Source: Chitinophagaceae bacterium
GTDB taxonomy: Bacteria > Bacteroidota > Bacteroidia > Chitinophagales > Chitinophagaceae
DNA: 64,000 nt
Assembly (NCBI GenBank): GCA_016703625.1
Contig: JADJBP010000004.1
Span: 124,001 to 188,000 of the forward strand
Direction of reading: 5' to 3'
In this document: positions 18,357 through 28,433 of the stretch, one piece after another
Layout of the letters: each line of letters begins with the position of its first letter
How positions within the stretch are numbered: position 1 is the stretch's first letter
The notes under the pieces: generated by a model
Told to the model about the DNA's origin: nothing
The model's database searches: none
Seen by the model: only the letters and a program-made list of their open reading frames with translations
Translations under genes and position numbers: made by a program

Positions 18357-18399
18357 TGACGATGATCAGCACTTTAACCCGAAGTATTAAGCAATTTAG
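18357..18399 (+). promoter_or_regulatory. Candidate operator and weak -7 element of the sensor kinase
   Basis: TGAC-GATG-ATCA (18357-18368) fits the shared motif; CAATTTAG (18392-18399) sits at the same 35-nt offset as in the stronger promoters. The site overlaps the first in-frame ATG (18362), arguing that translation begins at 18440 or 18458. This would give autoregulation of the two-component pair. Confidence 0.35.
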
Positions 18400-18439
18400 A
18401 GGTCTGTTCATGTATCAATGTTTAAAAACCTCTTTAACA

Positions 18440-20481
18440 ATGATAGCGCCAAATAAAATGGATGACGTATTGGATTTTGAAGCCATTTTTGAGTATGCCA
18501 GCATTGGCATACTGGTTACAGACAGTAATGGATCAATTACAGCTGTGAATCCTTTTGCCTTAAAGGAATTTGGATATAGCAAAAACGAACTGGCAGGCAG
18601 GGCAATTGAAACACTGATCCCTGCCAGGTTTCACAACAGCCACGTTCATCTGCGGGAACATTATAGTGCGGAAATGCAATGCCGTCCCATTGGCGCCGGA
18701 AAGAACCTGTTTGCCCTTAAAAAAGACGGTACCGAATTTCCCGTGGAAATATGCCTTGGCAATTACTACAGCCGGGATGTTAAGTATGTGATCGCTTTTA
18801 TAAAAAATATTTCTGCACGTACACAGGATGAAGCAGAGATATTGAAATTAAAAAATGAACTGGAAACAACTGTGGAAAAACGCACACAGGAATTGCAGGC
18901 AACCCTCCGGCAACTGGAGATGTCAAAAGAAAGGCTGCGGAAGGCTATTTCTTTTCAGAAAGCGATCTTTGATAATGCAGGTGTGATGATCAGCGCAACT
19001 GATGAAAAAGGGATCTTAAAATATTTCAACCCGGAGGCATGCCAGGCTTTAGGGTATCATGCTTCAGAGGTAATTAATAAAAGTACACCTGTTTTATTTC
19101 ATGATATAAATGAAATAAAACGGAAGCGTATCAGCCTGGGTAAAAAATTTGGTATAACCTTTACGAATGATTTTGAGGTAATGGTGGAAAAGCAAAGCGG
19201 AATATTCATGAGGAAGAGCAGTATACCTATATTCGCAAAAACGGTACAACTTTCCCTGTTTCATTAACGATTACAGGCATCCGGGACAGGCATGGTGAGA
19301 TCACCGGTTATATGGGTGTGGCAGTGGATATTTCTGAACGTATAAAGGCTGCCGATGAATTAAAAAATGTGCAGCAGTTATTTCTGCAGTTACTGCGCAA
19401 TTATCCTGATGGATCAATCAGTATAATTGATAAGCAATTTTGTTTTGTGTACACCGGCGGTGAACTGCATACCCGGCTGAATACAGATCACAAAGCATTG
19501 ATCGGTAAAAAAATATATCCAAATTTTCCTGAGAAATTACGCCGGGTTATGCTTGAAAAGCTGGCAGATGTTTTTAACACAAAAAGGGTTATTGCTGATT
19601 TTGAATTACCGGGTCAGATAGCAGGAAACACCTATGTGATGGATGCATTTCCATTGCTGGAAGAAGACGGGACTGTACATAAAGCAGGGGTGATCATCAG
19701 GAATATTTCAACATTAAAAAAAATAGAAGATGAATTGCGGAAAGGTCTGAAAAAAGAAAAGGAACTCAGTGAGTTAAAATCAAGGTTCGTATCTATGGCC
19801 TCCCACGAATTCCGTACACCGCTGAGTACGGTACTTTCCTCAGCCTATTTAATTGAAAAATATACCGGCAGTGATGAACAGTCAAAAAGGGAGAAACACC
19901 TGCAGCGGATCCTGTCATCGGTTAACATGCTTACAGATATCCTTAATGACTTCCTGAGTGTAGGCAAACTGGAAGAAGGAAAGATACAGGTGCGCCTGAG
20001 CAATTTTAATATCCGGGAAATGATCGTACAGGTAATTGACGAGATAAAAAATACACTGAAAAAGGACCAGGAGATCCATTACAACCATGCAGGCAATACG
20101 GAAGTGCTGTTGGATGTATCCCTGTTGAAACACATCATCATGAACCTGGTTTCCAATGCCAGCAAGTTTTCGCCTGAAACAACTATCATCAATATCGAAA
20201 CAAGATGCCGGCAAAACAGTATCATCCTTTCCGTAAAGGATCATGGTATCGGCATATCCAGGGAAGACCAGCGGCATTTAATGGAGCGTTTTTTCCGCGG
20301 TGCCAATGCAGGTAATATAGAGGGTACAGGATTGGGTTTGCACATCGTATCCAAATATGCCGAACTGATGAATGGCCTGGTAACCTGCAAAAGTGAACTG
20401 GAAAAAGGCACAGAATTCATCATCACATTTAATAAAAAACACGAATTATATGAAAAAGATATTGCTGATAGAAGACAATGA
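18440..20481 (+). CDS. PAS-domain sensor histidine kinase (one frame break)
   Basis: Restored protein of about 680 residues. Order: a PAS domain (FEAIFEYASIGILVTDSNG), a coiled-coil linker (ELETTVEKRTQELQATLRQL), a second PAS/PAC (ISATDEKGILKYFNPEACQA to GYMGVAVDISERI), a third PAS-like segment, then HisKA with the phospho-acceptor His in SMASHEFRTPLS, and an ATPase domain with NLVSNASKF, DHGIGISREDQ and GTGLGLHIV. No transmembrane helix is seen, so it is cytoplasmic. The first PAS has RFHNSHVHLREHY, whose His could align with the FixL haem ligand; this is only an eye alignment. An A-run loss near 19191 splits the frame. The downstream regulator overlaps by 32 nt. ATG 18362 is an alternative start. 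Confidence 0.85.
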
Positions 20482-21512
20482 TGACATTCGTAATAACACA
20501 GCAGAGATACTGGAACTCTCCAACTACAAGGTGATCATGGCAGAGAACGGGAAAGTTGGTGTGGAAAAAGCACTGGAACATACACCTGACCTGATCATAT
20601 GCGACATTATGATGCCGGTACTGGACGGCTATGGTGTATTGCATGCTGTTCATAAGAACGATAGTATTAAAAATACGCCTTTCATTTTTTTAACAGCCAA
20701 AACAGAACGTGCCGATCTGCGCAGGGGTATGGAACTGGGTGCAGATGATTATATCACCAAGCCATTTACCGGAACCGAATTGCTGGATGCAGTTGACAGC
20801 CGCCTGAAAAAAATTGAAATGATCAGGCAGGAATTATCTCCCGGGCTGCAGGGGCTCAAACACCTGTTGCAGGCTACAGGCAGTCATGATGCATTGCATG
20901 CACTTACAGAAGACCGCAATATAAATACCTATAAGAAAAAGCAACTGGTATATACGGAAGGTAATCACCCCAACCGGCTTTTTTATATTGTAAAGGGAAA
21001 AGTAAAGGCTTTTAAAACAAATGATGATGGTAAGGAACTGGTAACAGAACTGTACAGCCCCGGTGAATTCCTGGGATATGTTGCCCTGCTGGAAGGAACC
21101 ACGTACCGGGATACGGCACAGGCCATGGAAGATACCGAACTGGCCGTGATTCCCAAAGAAGATTTTGACGGGTTGATGAACGATAATAAAGAAGTGATTC
21201 AACAGTTTATCAGGTTGCTGGCTAAAAATATTTCAACTAAAGAAGAACAGTTGCTGGGCCTGGCTTATAATTCGCTGCGTAAAAAAGTTGCCGATGCACT
21301 GGTTATACTGCAGCAAAAATACAGGCGGGAAAATGAAACGGATTTTGCCATCAGCATCAATCGCGAAAACCTGGCAAATATTGCCGGCACAGCCAAGGAA
21401 TCGCTCATCCGCACACTCAGTGACTTCCGCAATGAAAAACTTATAGATATAAAAAACAGATGGCAGTATCATCATTACCAATCAAAAAAAACTGGAACTT
21501 TTACGCAATTAA
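20450..21512 (+). CDS. Response regulator fused to a CRP/FNR-type cNMP-fold and HTH (3' frame break)
   Basis: About 353 residues. A receiver domain (KKILLIEDNDD; phospho-acceptor Asp52 in LIICDIMMP; LTAKTE) is followed by a cyclic-nucleotide-binding fold (YTEGNHPNRLFYIVKGKVKA and YSPGEFLGYVALLEG) and a CRP-type winged helix (INRENLANIAGTAKESLIRTL). No Cys cluster typical of FNR [4Fe-4S] is visible. The Glu and Arg of TAKESLIR occupy positions that read TGA half-sites in CRP/FNR proteins. One extra A near 21455 shifts the end; correcting it gives ...DGSIIITNQKKLELLRN and stop at 21512. It overlaps the kinase gene and is the natural candidate for binding the TGAY-N4-RTCA sites. Confidence 0.88.
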
Positions 21513-21553
21513 AATTACCAACCTTCAACAGCTGCAAACCTTTTTCAGCCCGT

Positions 21554-22180
21554 TCATTGTTTCAGGATATTTTGTTTTACCATATCCTTTACGATCAACT
21601 GGCCATACTCATGGCCCAGGCTTTCTGAATTGGCCGGGTCAAAAGATTCTGTCTGTACCGAGTAAACGAGTTTTTGGTTAGCCATTTCATACAGGTTGCT
21701 TTCCCAGAAATATTTGGTATCGGTTACATAATATCCCGGTTCATAAATACGCTGGTATAAAGTGGTGCGGTATCCCCAGAAGCGGTTTGAGTAATAACTG
21801 TAGGGAGAATAATATACATTGCCCGGAACATATTTGCTTTCTTTCTGCTTATCCAGCAACACAATGGTGATCACGGCATCAACACTGCTGTTCTTTAATT
21901 TATGTATGGCAGCAGCTTCATCCAGGTTATCAAATGCTTTGGGGCCATATTCTTTCAATGAGGATACGGCGGTATAACCCAATGCCTGCAGGTCACCAAC
22001 CAGGTGATTTTCCATATTTTCCTGTATCGTGCGGTCTGTTTCACGGATGAGGCCCAGCACCAGTATCTTATTATATTTTTGCGGAAGGGCATCCTGTGCT
22101 TTCCATGATGTAGTGATCTGTGATGAAGTACATGCAGCAAATGCCAGCAGGGAAACCAGGATCCATTTTATATTTTTCAT
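21554..22180 (-). CDS. Lipoprotein of unknown function
   Basis: 208 residues with a lipoprotein signal: MKNIKWILVSLLAFAACTSS, lipobox AFAAC with Cys17. The mature part begins with a ITTSWKA segment resembling DUF4136-type lipoproteins, then KILVLGLIRETDRTIQENME and a long Tyr-rich region (YYSPYSYYSNRFWGYRTTLY). No catalytic motif is recognised. It is convergent with the response-regulator gene and has one of the clearest candidate operators of the island 56 nt upstream. Confidence 0.8.
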   Translation of the reverse strand: MKNIKWILVSLLAFAACTSSQITTSWKAQDALPQKYNKILVLGLIRETDRTIQENMENHLVGDLQALGYTAVSSLKEYGPKAFDNLDEAAAIHKLKNSSVDAVITIVLLDKQKESKYVPGNVYYSPYSYYSNRFWGYRTTLYQRIYEPGYYVTDTKYFWESNLYEMANQKLVYSVQTESFDPANSESLGHEYGQLIVKDMVKQNILKQ

Positions 22181-22204
22181 GATTATTTGCTTTAATAATG
22201 CATT

Positions 22205-22247
22205 ACAAGGTACCCTTGTTTAAATAGCCGGCGAATGATGATCATCA
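22205..22247 (-). promoter_or_regulatory. Candidate operator with -7 element ahead of the lipoprotein
   Basis: TGAT-GATC-ATCA (22236-22247) is a perfect palindrome. Reading the minus strand, TACCTTGT (22212-22205) starts 35 nt after the operator start. The gene's ATG begins 24 nt further down at 22180. Confidence 0.55.
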
Positions 22248-22451
22248 GTATAGATAAGGATTGTAGTCATTCAGCGCCGGGTATTGCCGCCAGTTGGGTA
22301 TTTGTTGCTGTGTCCGGCGGCCTGTACTGAAAATATGATTGCCCGCCCAAATTGCAGCAATGCTATATAAACAACAGTTAAGTCAGACCCGTTATTCATA
22401 CCGGATAATTGCTACATCAGAATCATCATTCATGAATAAGAATACGAAGGG

Positions 22452-23211
22452 TTATTTGCAAAATGGATCAAGATCTTTATCTACACCTTTCCATTGTGCA
22501 ATTTTAGACAATGCACTTATTAATGGTTCCTGTATAAAGCCAGGAACACCCTGTAGATAAGAATCACTATACCCGAGAATTAGAAATAAATGCCACGGAT
22601 TTTTGGGAATTCCATCAGGCGATGATTGCCCGGTATTCATTAAACCATATGCTGAACGGATAGTTTTTTCGAAACTCCTTGCCGGTTCGATTTTTACTAA
22701 AAACGTCACAGGATTGGGTGACGTGTTGTAGAACTTATGCATCATGCCTTTTGGCGCTATTGTATCATTACCGGTTTTTAATAATACCGGTTTGCCTTGC
22801 ATACCAATAGTCAGGTCTCCCTGTATAACGTGAAATTTTTCAACAAATGCTGTGTGATAATGCCATTCATTGCCTCCACCCGGTCTAATTCAACTTTTAC
22901 TTCTTCATATGAGCCATTCGTTTCCTTGCTGGTTTTTAAAAAGGTCACACTATAATGATCAGTTGAATTTATAATGGTTCGGTCTGAACGTATACCTATG
23001 GAACGATCAAGTTCAGGTAAAAATGAAGCGAATATGATTATTCCGAAGAAGGAATATATTAAAATGAAAAGCGGCAATCCTGAAATAGTATAAGCCCACC
23101 TGATCCATAAAGGCCGAAGGTTGTATTTCCACGTACGATATACCCCTGCAGGATAACAAATAATACTGTTAAAATTAATCCTGAATTTTTCTTTGCTGTA
23201 TGCTTACTCAT
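22452..23211 (-). CDS. Membrane-anchored cupin domain protein (two frame breaks)
   Basis: Reconstructed protein of about 254 residues from ATG 23211 (MSKHTAKKNSGLILTVLF). After a T-run correction near 23176 it continues CYPAGVYRTWKYNLRPLWIR, a second hydrophobic segment (LPLFILIYSFFGIIIFASF), then, after a G-run correction near 22880, ELDRGGGNEWHYHTAFVEKF, which is a classic cupin metal motif (HxH with the downstream Glu). The second cupin motif is IAPKGMMHKFYNTSPNPVTF. The C-terminal region resembles cupin proteins acting on small polar substrates, but none can be named. The membrane N-terminus plus cupin is an unusual pairing. Confidence 0.75.
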
Positions 23212-23401
23212 AAGTTATTTTAAATGCACAGCAAAATTATATTGGTGAAGTTTTTAAGGAAAATTAAAATGTCGAATTGGGTAAAGTTGAGGATGAATTG
23301 TTAAAAATTTAAATAAATATCAGTGGTCTTCAATTTCCGTTTTGGATGCATGATAAAGGTACCTGTTGCCAATATATGGCATAGGCGTTATTTCTGTTCA
23401 T

Positions 23402-24592
23402 TTATTTCCAATTAAATTTACCATATACATCTTCATAAAAAATAACCCGGTTGGCAGAATCAATGCCAACTGGATTATACCATACAATAACCGGCATGCG
23501 TTCATTGGCCTTAACTGTAACCGGCGACTGGTTTCGTAAACATCCTTTCTGGTCCAGGGTATCAATGGCAACCCGGTTTTGTCCCAAAATAAGGTGTCCC
23601 ATTTCCATTGGCTTTTCCATACGCATACAGCCATGGCTGTAAAAGCGTTTTTGCTGTTTGAATAAATTTTTATTGGGGGTATCGTGCAGGTAAACCCCAA
23701 AAGGGTTGTAGAAATTTAATTTTAATAATCCCAATGCATTATCACAACCCGTACTCTGGCGAATGAGGTAAGGGAAATTGGTTTGGTTAAGCTCATGCCA
23801 GTTTACCGAATACGGATCTACAATATTACCGGCTTTGTTCAGCACCTGGTAATTACCGGCATCAATATAACCGGGGTTGCGTTTTATGGCGGGCAGCAGT
23901 TCTTTGGTGGCGATGCTTTTGGGCACATGCCAGTAAGGATAAAGGATCACTTCGCTGATCCTGGCTGCCAGGGGGAGTGGGGGGTTGATCTTTTACCCAC
24001 GATCATGCGCATACGAAGCAGTACCTCCCGGTTTTGATACACTGTTAAATTTGCTGCCGGAAGATTGACTACGATCACGGCCTGCTGCTGCACCAGGCAA
24101 TACAGCCAGCGGTAATAATTAGCGGCCAGGTTTAGCTGCTGCATTCTTACGGATAAAGGGATGTTCAACTGTGCCCGGGTCATTTTACCCGGCACCCCAT
24201 CAGGTACCAGGTCAAATTGTTTTTGCACTTCTTTTATTTTTTCTTTCAGGTTACTGTCGGGCAGGTACCGGTCTGCAGCGCCAATAATACCCAGCTGGTA
24301 AAGTCTTGCCATTAGTGGCTTATTTGCAGTATCTACAGCAGCAGACGTTACGGCGGGTTCATGGAAACCCGGTCCGGCCATTACGATCAGCAGCGATTTG
24401 ATCTTATTTTCAATTGCCGTGATCTCCGGGAAAACCGGGGATACTTCTAAAAAAAGTAAGGCTAACCGCCCCCGTAAATATGATCAGCCAGCAATTCCGG
24501 GATATTACGGGGTTGACCTGGGTAAATGCAGCAAAATGAAACATGCAGGCTGCCAGGAATACGGATCCAGCTTTATGGTACCGGTGTTTCAA
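23402..24592 (-). CDS. L,D-transpeptidase, YcbB/LdtD type (three frame breaks)
   Basis: Reconstructed protein of about 397 residues. N-terminal signal (GSVFLAACMFHFAAFTQ), a scaffold region (LMARLYQLGIIG..., then KIKEVQKQFDLVPDGVPGKMTRAQLN, a peptidoglycan-binding-like helix set; landmarks only), and a YkuD catalytic domain with FGVYLHDTPNKNLF and FYSHGCMRME containing the catalytic Cys. Breaks lie in a C4 run near 24510, a G run near 24470, and a C run near 23972. It forms 3-3 peptide cross-links in the periplasm or attaches lipoproteins. It begins 3 nt after the upstream gene's stop, in an operon with the 141-residue protein. Confidence 0.85.
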
Positions 24593-24595
24593 TGG

Positions 24596-25020
24596 TTATA
24601 TAATATTTTCAATCAGGAAATGATTGAACGCTGATTGTAGTTTACCAAACTGTTCTTCTGCCGTGATCATATTTTTACGGAGCTTTTTCATGCACCCGGT
24701 GATTTTCTTTTGTATGAGCGGGTCAGCATACGTTTCGCGTTGAAGTATTTTCCGGGCTTCGGCATGGTCGTGCCGCAGCAATGCGATCAGTTCATCCATC
24801 CTGATGAACCTGTTTTGAAAACCATCAACTTCTTCCAGCAGGTTTTATCAAACCTGTCTTTAAGGATCTCTGAAAGCCTGTTCTTGTGATGAATGTTTTC
24901 ATCGGTCATAAAATCCAGTAAACGCTGCCAGGAAACTGTTTCAAATTGCAACTGCGTTAATTTTGCTGGTGACATAAATTCAGGTTTTAAATGGCGGGTA
25001 GCGGTTAAATCGTTTTGCAT
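24596..25020 (-). CDS. Helical hypothetical protein, 141 residues (one frame break)
   Basis: Joined from MQNDLTATRHLKPEFMSPAK... and MDELIALLRHDHAEARKILQ...; adding one A in the AAA run near 24846 gives DKNLLEEVDGFQNRFIRMDEL across the junction. The product is almost entirely helical and charged, with His residues (IHHKNRL, RHDHAEAR). It resembles small helical stress proteins seen next to Hsp20 genes, but no family name can be given. It is upstream of the L,D-transpeptidase with a 3-nt gap. Confidence 0.7.
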
Positions 25021-25102
25021 AATATCATTTTTTCTTGTACTAACAGGTATAAAGGTATTTTTTTCAAAGTCACCGGATGAGTATATTGATCATTAAATAA
25101 GA

Positions 25103-25114
25103 TGATTTTCGTCA
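25103..25114 (-). promoter_or_regulatory. Candidate operator ahead of the 141-residue protein/LDT operon
   Basis: TGAT-TTTC-GTCA fits TGAY-N4-RTCA, 83 nt upstream of ATG 25020 on the minus strand. A TGACTTTG element lies 42 nt after the operator start, not the usual 35, so promoter geometry is less convincing. Confidence 0.35.
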
Positions 25115-25155
25115 ATCAGCAGTAACCGTACCTGTTATATAAAATTGCCCCATCA

Positions 25156-25635
25156 CTACTCATGACGGGGCAGGTTAAGCCATACCGTAGCTGGCTTATT
25201 TACAGCAATGTGTTTTGCTGAAAGTTTTTTTGCCTCTTCTTTGCGGGGCAAACCGATCTTCAAAATACCATCTTCGTACTTTGCTTCGATCTTTTCTTTA
25301 TTGATCTCTTCAGGCAGCGTAAAAGTGCGGCTGAAACAGGAATAGTTGTACTCCTTGCGGGTAAACTTTTTGTCTTTTTCCTCTTTATTCTCTTCTTTTT
25401 CACTGCTGATGGTCAGTAAATTGCCATCCAGGTCAATTTTGAAATCATCTTTTTTCATTCCGGGAACAGCCAGCGACACCAGGAATTCATCCTTATGTTC
25501 TGTGATATTCACAGCAGGAATGTTCATTGGACGCATCGATAAACCACCATCAAACCATTCATTCCAGGGTTTGAAAAAATCGTCAAATACAAATGGCATT
25601 CTTTCGGTCATTTTTGTTAATGCTTGAGTTCCCAT
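25156..25635 (-). CDS. Hsp20/alpha-crystallin small heat shock protein
   Basis: 159 residues as read. The alpha-crystallin domain spans about 40-140: PAVNITEHKDEFLVSLAVPGM, KIDLDGNLLTISSEKEE, and the closing YEDGILKIGLPRKEEAKK. ATP-independent holdase chaperone. The expected end for this family is around KHIAV(N/K); one extra A in the run near 25198-25200 would create a stop there, so the last 14 residues may be artificial read-through. A candidate operator with a perfect TAAATTTG -7 element lies upstream. Confidence 0.93.
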   Translation of the reverse strand: MGTQALTKMTERMPFVFDDFFKPWNEWFDGGLSMRPMNIPAVNITEHKDEFLVSLAVPGMKKDDFKIDLDGNLLTISSEKEENKEEKDKKFTRKEYNYSCFSRTFTLPEEINKEKIEAKYEDGILKIGLPRKEEAKKLSAKHIAVNKPATVWLNLPRHE

Positions 25636-25681
25636 GATTACCTCCCTTTTTATTTTTAATGTTTAAATTATTTTAACAATA

Positions 25682-25724
25682 CAAATTTATTAACTGTAAA
25701 AAGGGAAAGCAAAGACGATGGTCA
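25682..25724 (-). promoter_or_regulatory. Candidate operator with -7 element ahead of hsp20
   Basis: On the minus strand TGAC-CATC-GTCT (25724-25713; one mismatch to the motif) is followed 35 nt on by TAAATTTG (25689-25682), a perfect Bacteroidota -7 box. An overlapping TGATGACCATCG register also exists. The gene starts at 25635. Confidence 0.5.
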
Positions 25725-25913
25725 TCAGGAATAATGAGATTGGTCAACCTGCACATCCCGGAATGGTTTCAGGGAAATGTAGATTTCCTGTTTACACCAG
25801 GTTTCCGGAATATGATAAAACAGGCAGTCTGCCATCAGGAAGAATGGAATAAAGTTTTTTTGAAATTTATTGTATACGTTTTGCAGTTCAAAAACACCGG
25901 AAGCAAAAGCCTG

Positions 25914-27095
25914 TCAGCGCTTTTGTTTGTAATAAAAAGTAATCAGGAAAAAGGCCAGCCGGATAAATTCATAAGCGCTCCAGCGGGCAAACTGTTTGAA
26001 AATATTTTTTGAATGCAGGTGTTTTTCCAGGGTAATGGCTGTACAATCCTTTTCAATAAAATGTTGCAGCGTAGCTTCCATTTGCCCGGCAACGGCAGCA
26101 TGATGTACATCCAGGTTCAGTTCAATGCTGGCATAGGCACTGATGTTGTTGATGTTGTAGGACCCGATGGTAAACCACTGGCTGTCGCAAACTGCAACCT
26201 TGGCATGCAAAACAGCAGGTTGATATTCATACAATTCAATCTTATTCCGCAACAGCCAGTCGTACATCCAGCGTTCGGCATATTTTGCCAGTTTTATATC
26301 GGAATGTCCTGCGGAGATCAGTTTTATTTTAACACCCCGCCTGGCTGCGTTCCTGATCAATCGGCGGATCAATTTCCCGGGTAAAAAATAACTGCATAAA
26401 ATGGTGATATTGGTTTGGGCATAACGCAGCATGTGAATATAGGTTGATGAGATCTCATTTTTTTGCCGTACCCAGTCATTACGCCGCATAATTACCCTTG
26501 TCTTTTCTTCCGGTTTAATATCAAACAGGATTTGTTTTTTTTCACAGGGTGTAATATCCATTTTCACCGGGAATCCATTCCAGGTCTTCCAGCAAAGCAC
26601 ACAAAGTTCCTGCGCTATAGTTCCTTCGGTAAAAAGTGCAAAATCAAGCCAGGCAGGCTCACCGGGCATGTCATTGTAGCGGTTGGCAATATTGATGCCG
26701 CCTACCAAAGCATATCTTGCATCTGCAACAAATACTTTATGGTGCAGCCGCCTTCCAAAATAATAGTTTTTGCTTTTAAAGAATGGCTCAAAATAGCGGA
26801 AATGCACACCGGCTGATTTCAGCGATTCAATAAATGAATCCGGCATGGACTGTGATGCGTACCCGTCGGCCAGCAGGTACACCTCTACTTTTCTTGCAGC
26901 AGCATCCTGTAATGCATTGGCAACTATTGTCCCGGTCTCATCATCATCAAAAATGTAGGTTTGCAGGTGAATACTTTCTGTGGCCCCGTTGATCAGTTGA
27001 ACCAACAGGTTAAAATAAGCTGAGCCGCCGCGTACTGTTTTCACTTTATTATTATCAGTAAAATCCGGGGACTTGCCTGGTTTTAATTGGGACAT
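25914..27095 (-). CDS. Cardiolipin synthase-like phospholipase D family protein
   Basis: About 393 residues from ATG 27095 (MSQLKPGKSPDF). Two HKD motifs define the PLD superfamily: HHKVFVADARYALVGGINIA near residue 135 and LHAKVAVCDSQWFTIGSYN near residue 315. There is no N-terminal membrane helix pair as in ClsA, so it is closer to the ClsB/YbhO type; a hydrophobic C-terminal end (FIRLAFFLITFYY) could dock to membrane. Likely reaction: phosphatidyl transfer between phosphatidylglycerols to give cardiolipin. It is divergent from the 27316 lipoprotein and shares a candidate operator region with it. Confidence 0.88.
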   Translation of the reverse strand: MSQLKPGKSPDFTDNNKVKTVRGGSAYFNLLVQLINGATESIHLQTYIFDDDETGTIVANALQDAAARKVEVYLLADGYASQSMPDSFIESLKSAGVHFRYFEPFFKSKNYYFGRRLHHKVFVADARYALVGGINIANRYNDMPGEPAWLDFALFTEGTIAQELCVLCWKTWNGFPVKMDITPCEKKQILFDIKPEEKTRVIMRRNDWVRQKNEISSTYIHMLRYAQTNITILCSYFLPGKLIRRLIRNAARRGVKIKLISAGHSDIKLAKYAERWMYDWLLRNKIELYEYQPAVLHAKVAVCDSQWFTIGSYNINNISAYASIELNLDVHHAAVAGQMEATLQHFIEKDCTAITLEKHLHSKNIFKQFARWSAYEFIRLAFFLITFYYKQKR

Positions 27096-27200
27096 ACAAA
27101 AAAATGGTTTAACTGCCAATGTATTAATAAAATACCATCAACGGGTTTAAAAGTACACTGTACCGGGAACTATACCCAAGGTTTAAATCATCTGCCATAT

Positions 27201-27243
27201 TGATCTAAATCATCGTTATTAACAGCAGTACTGTCTAATTTCG
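27201..27243 (+). promoter_or_regulatory. Candidate operator with -7 element in a divergent region
   Basis: TGAT-CTAA-ATCA (27201-27212) is preceded by T, giving TTGAT-N4-ATCAT, very close to the FNR consensus. TAATTTCG (27236-27243) starts 35 nt after it, 73 nt before ATG 27316. On the other strand TATAGTTC is 38 nt away, so the cardiolipin-synthase-like gene may share the site. Confidence 0.55.
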
Positions 27244-27315
27244 TTCATACGGTTTAACAGACCCGCTAAAAAACGGCAGTTATCATTTAGCTGCGTATTG
27301 TAAATTTCCGGTTAC

Positions 27316-28335
27316 ATGAATTTTATAATCCATACCCTGATTCATATATTAATGATATCATCATTGAACAGTTGTTCATCGCAAAGCAAACCAGATGTTT
27401 TAAAATTAAACAATAAGGTCCCTGATATAAATAGAGCAACAACAGAAGCAATTCAACTTGATGATACGTTGTTGTATATCCGAAAAATGAAACAACTGGC
27501 CAATGGTGACCGATCGGGACGCTGGCCACCAAAAACGGTTTACCCTGCTGCAGGAGCTGTTTTGCCGTTCAAAAGGGTTGTTGCCTATTATGGTAATTTT
27601 TATTCTACACATATGGGTATCCTGGGCGAGTACCCGCCCGAACAAATGCTGGAAAAACTAAGATCAGCAGTAAAAGCCTGGGAATTGGGAGATACACTTA
27701 CACCTGTAGTACCTGCCATACATTATATTGCAGTTACTGCACAAAAAAATCCGGGTACCGGCAATAAATACCGTTTACGGATGCCCTTTACACAGATCGA
27801 TAAAGCGCTTGCACTGGCAGCAAAGGTAAATGGTATCGTGTTTTTAGATATACAGGTGGGTCACAGTACGCTGAATGAAGAGTTGCCTGCATTAAAGAAA
27901 TATTTACAGTTGCCGCAGGTGCACCTGGGCATTGACCCGGAATTTTCGATGAAGAATGGCAGGGTTCCCGGAACATCGATCGGCACACTGGATGCAGCAG
28001 ATATCAATTATGCCATGGATTACCTTGCTGCACTGGTGCAAGAATTTAACCTGCCACCCAAGATACTGGTGGTGCACCGGTTTACAGGTGGTATGCTTAC
28101 AAACTATAAACAGATCAAATTACTTAAACAGGTGCAACTGGTCATCAATATGGATGGATTTGGTTTCCCGGCTAAAAAGAAAAATACCTATAGCCAGGTC
28201 ATTTATAAAGAACCGCTGCAGTTCGCCGGGTTTAAACTGTTTTATAAAAATGATACCAAAACGGTTAAACAGATCATGCAGCCTGCAGACATACTGCAGT
28301 TGAAACCACAGCCAGTTTATATCCAGTATCAATAG
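27316..28335 (+). CDS. Lipoprotein of unknown function, possible TIM-barrel-like
   Basis: 339 residues. A signal with lipobox SLNSC (Cys20) leads to a Ser-rich linker. The body has alternating strands and helices: RVVAYYGNFYSTHMGILGEY, VPAIHYIAVTA, GIVFLDIQVGHST, VHLGIDPEFSM, KILVVHRFTGGM, LVINMDGFGFP. The regular strand spacing with acidic residues at strand ends suggests a barrel hydrolase, possibly acting on sugars, but no family is recognised with confidence. It has a strong candidate operator and stands alone. Confidence 0.8.
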   Translation: MNFIIHTLIHILMISSLNSCSSQSKPDVLKLNNKVPDINRATTEAIQLDDTLLYIRKMKQLANGDRSGRWPPKTVYPAAGAVLPFKRVVAYYGNFYSTHMGILGEYPPEQMLEKLRSAVKAWELGDTLTPVVPAIHYIAVTAQKNPGTGNKYRLRMPFTQIDKALALAAKVNGIVFLDIQVGHSTLNEELPALKKYLQLPQVHLGIDPEFSMKNGRVPGTSIGTLDAADINYAMDYLAALVQEFNLPPKILVVHRFTGGMLTNYKQIKLLKQVQLVINMDGFGFPAKKKNTYSQVIYKEPLQFAGFKLFYKNDTKTVKQIMQPADILQLKPQPVYIQYQ

Positions 28336-28433
28336 TAAGCCTGATCAGCCGGGGCATATCCCTTTCAATTAAGAAATAACTGTATTTTTAAAATGCAGTA
28401 TAAAAATCAGTTGCTGATGATCATGCTGCAGGG

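Noticed and set aside
25734..26012. Plus-strand frame upstream of and overlapping the cardiolipin-synthase-like gene end
   Set aside because: Antisense to a conserved PLD-family C-terminus; no family features of its own.
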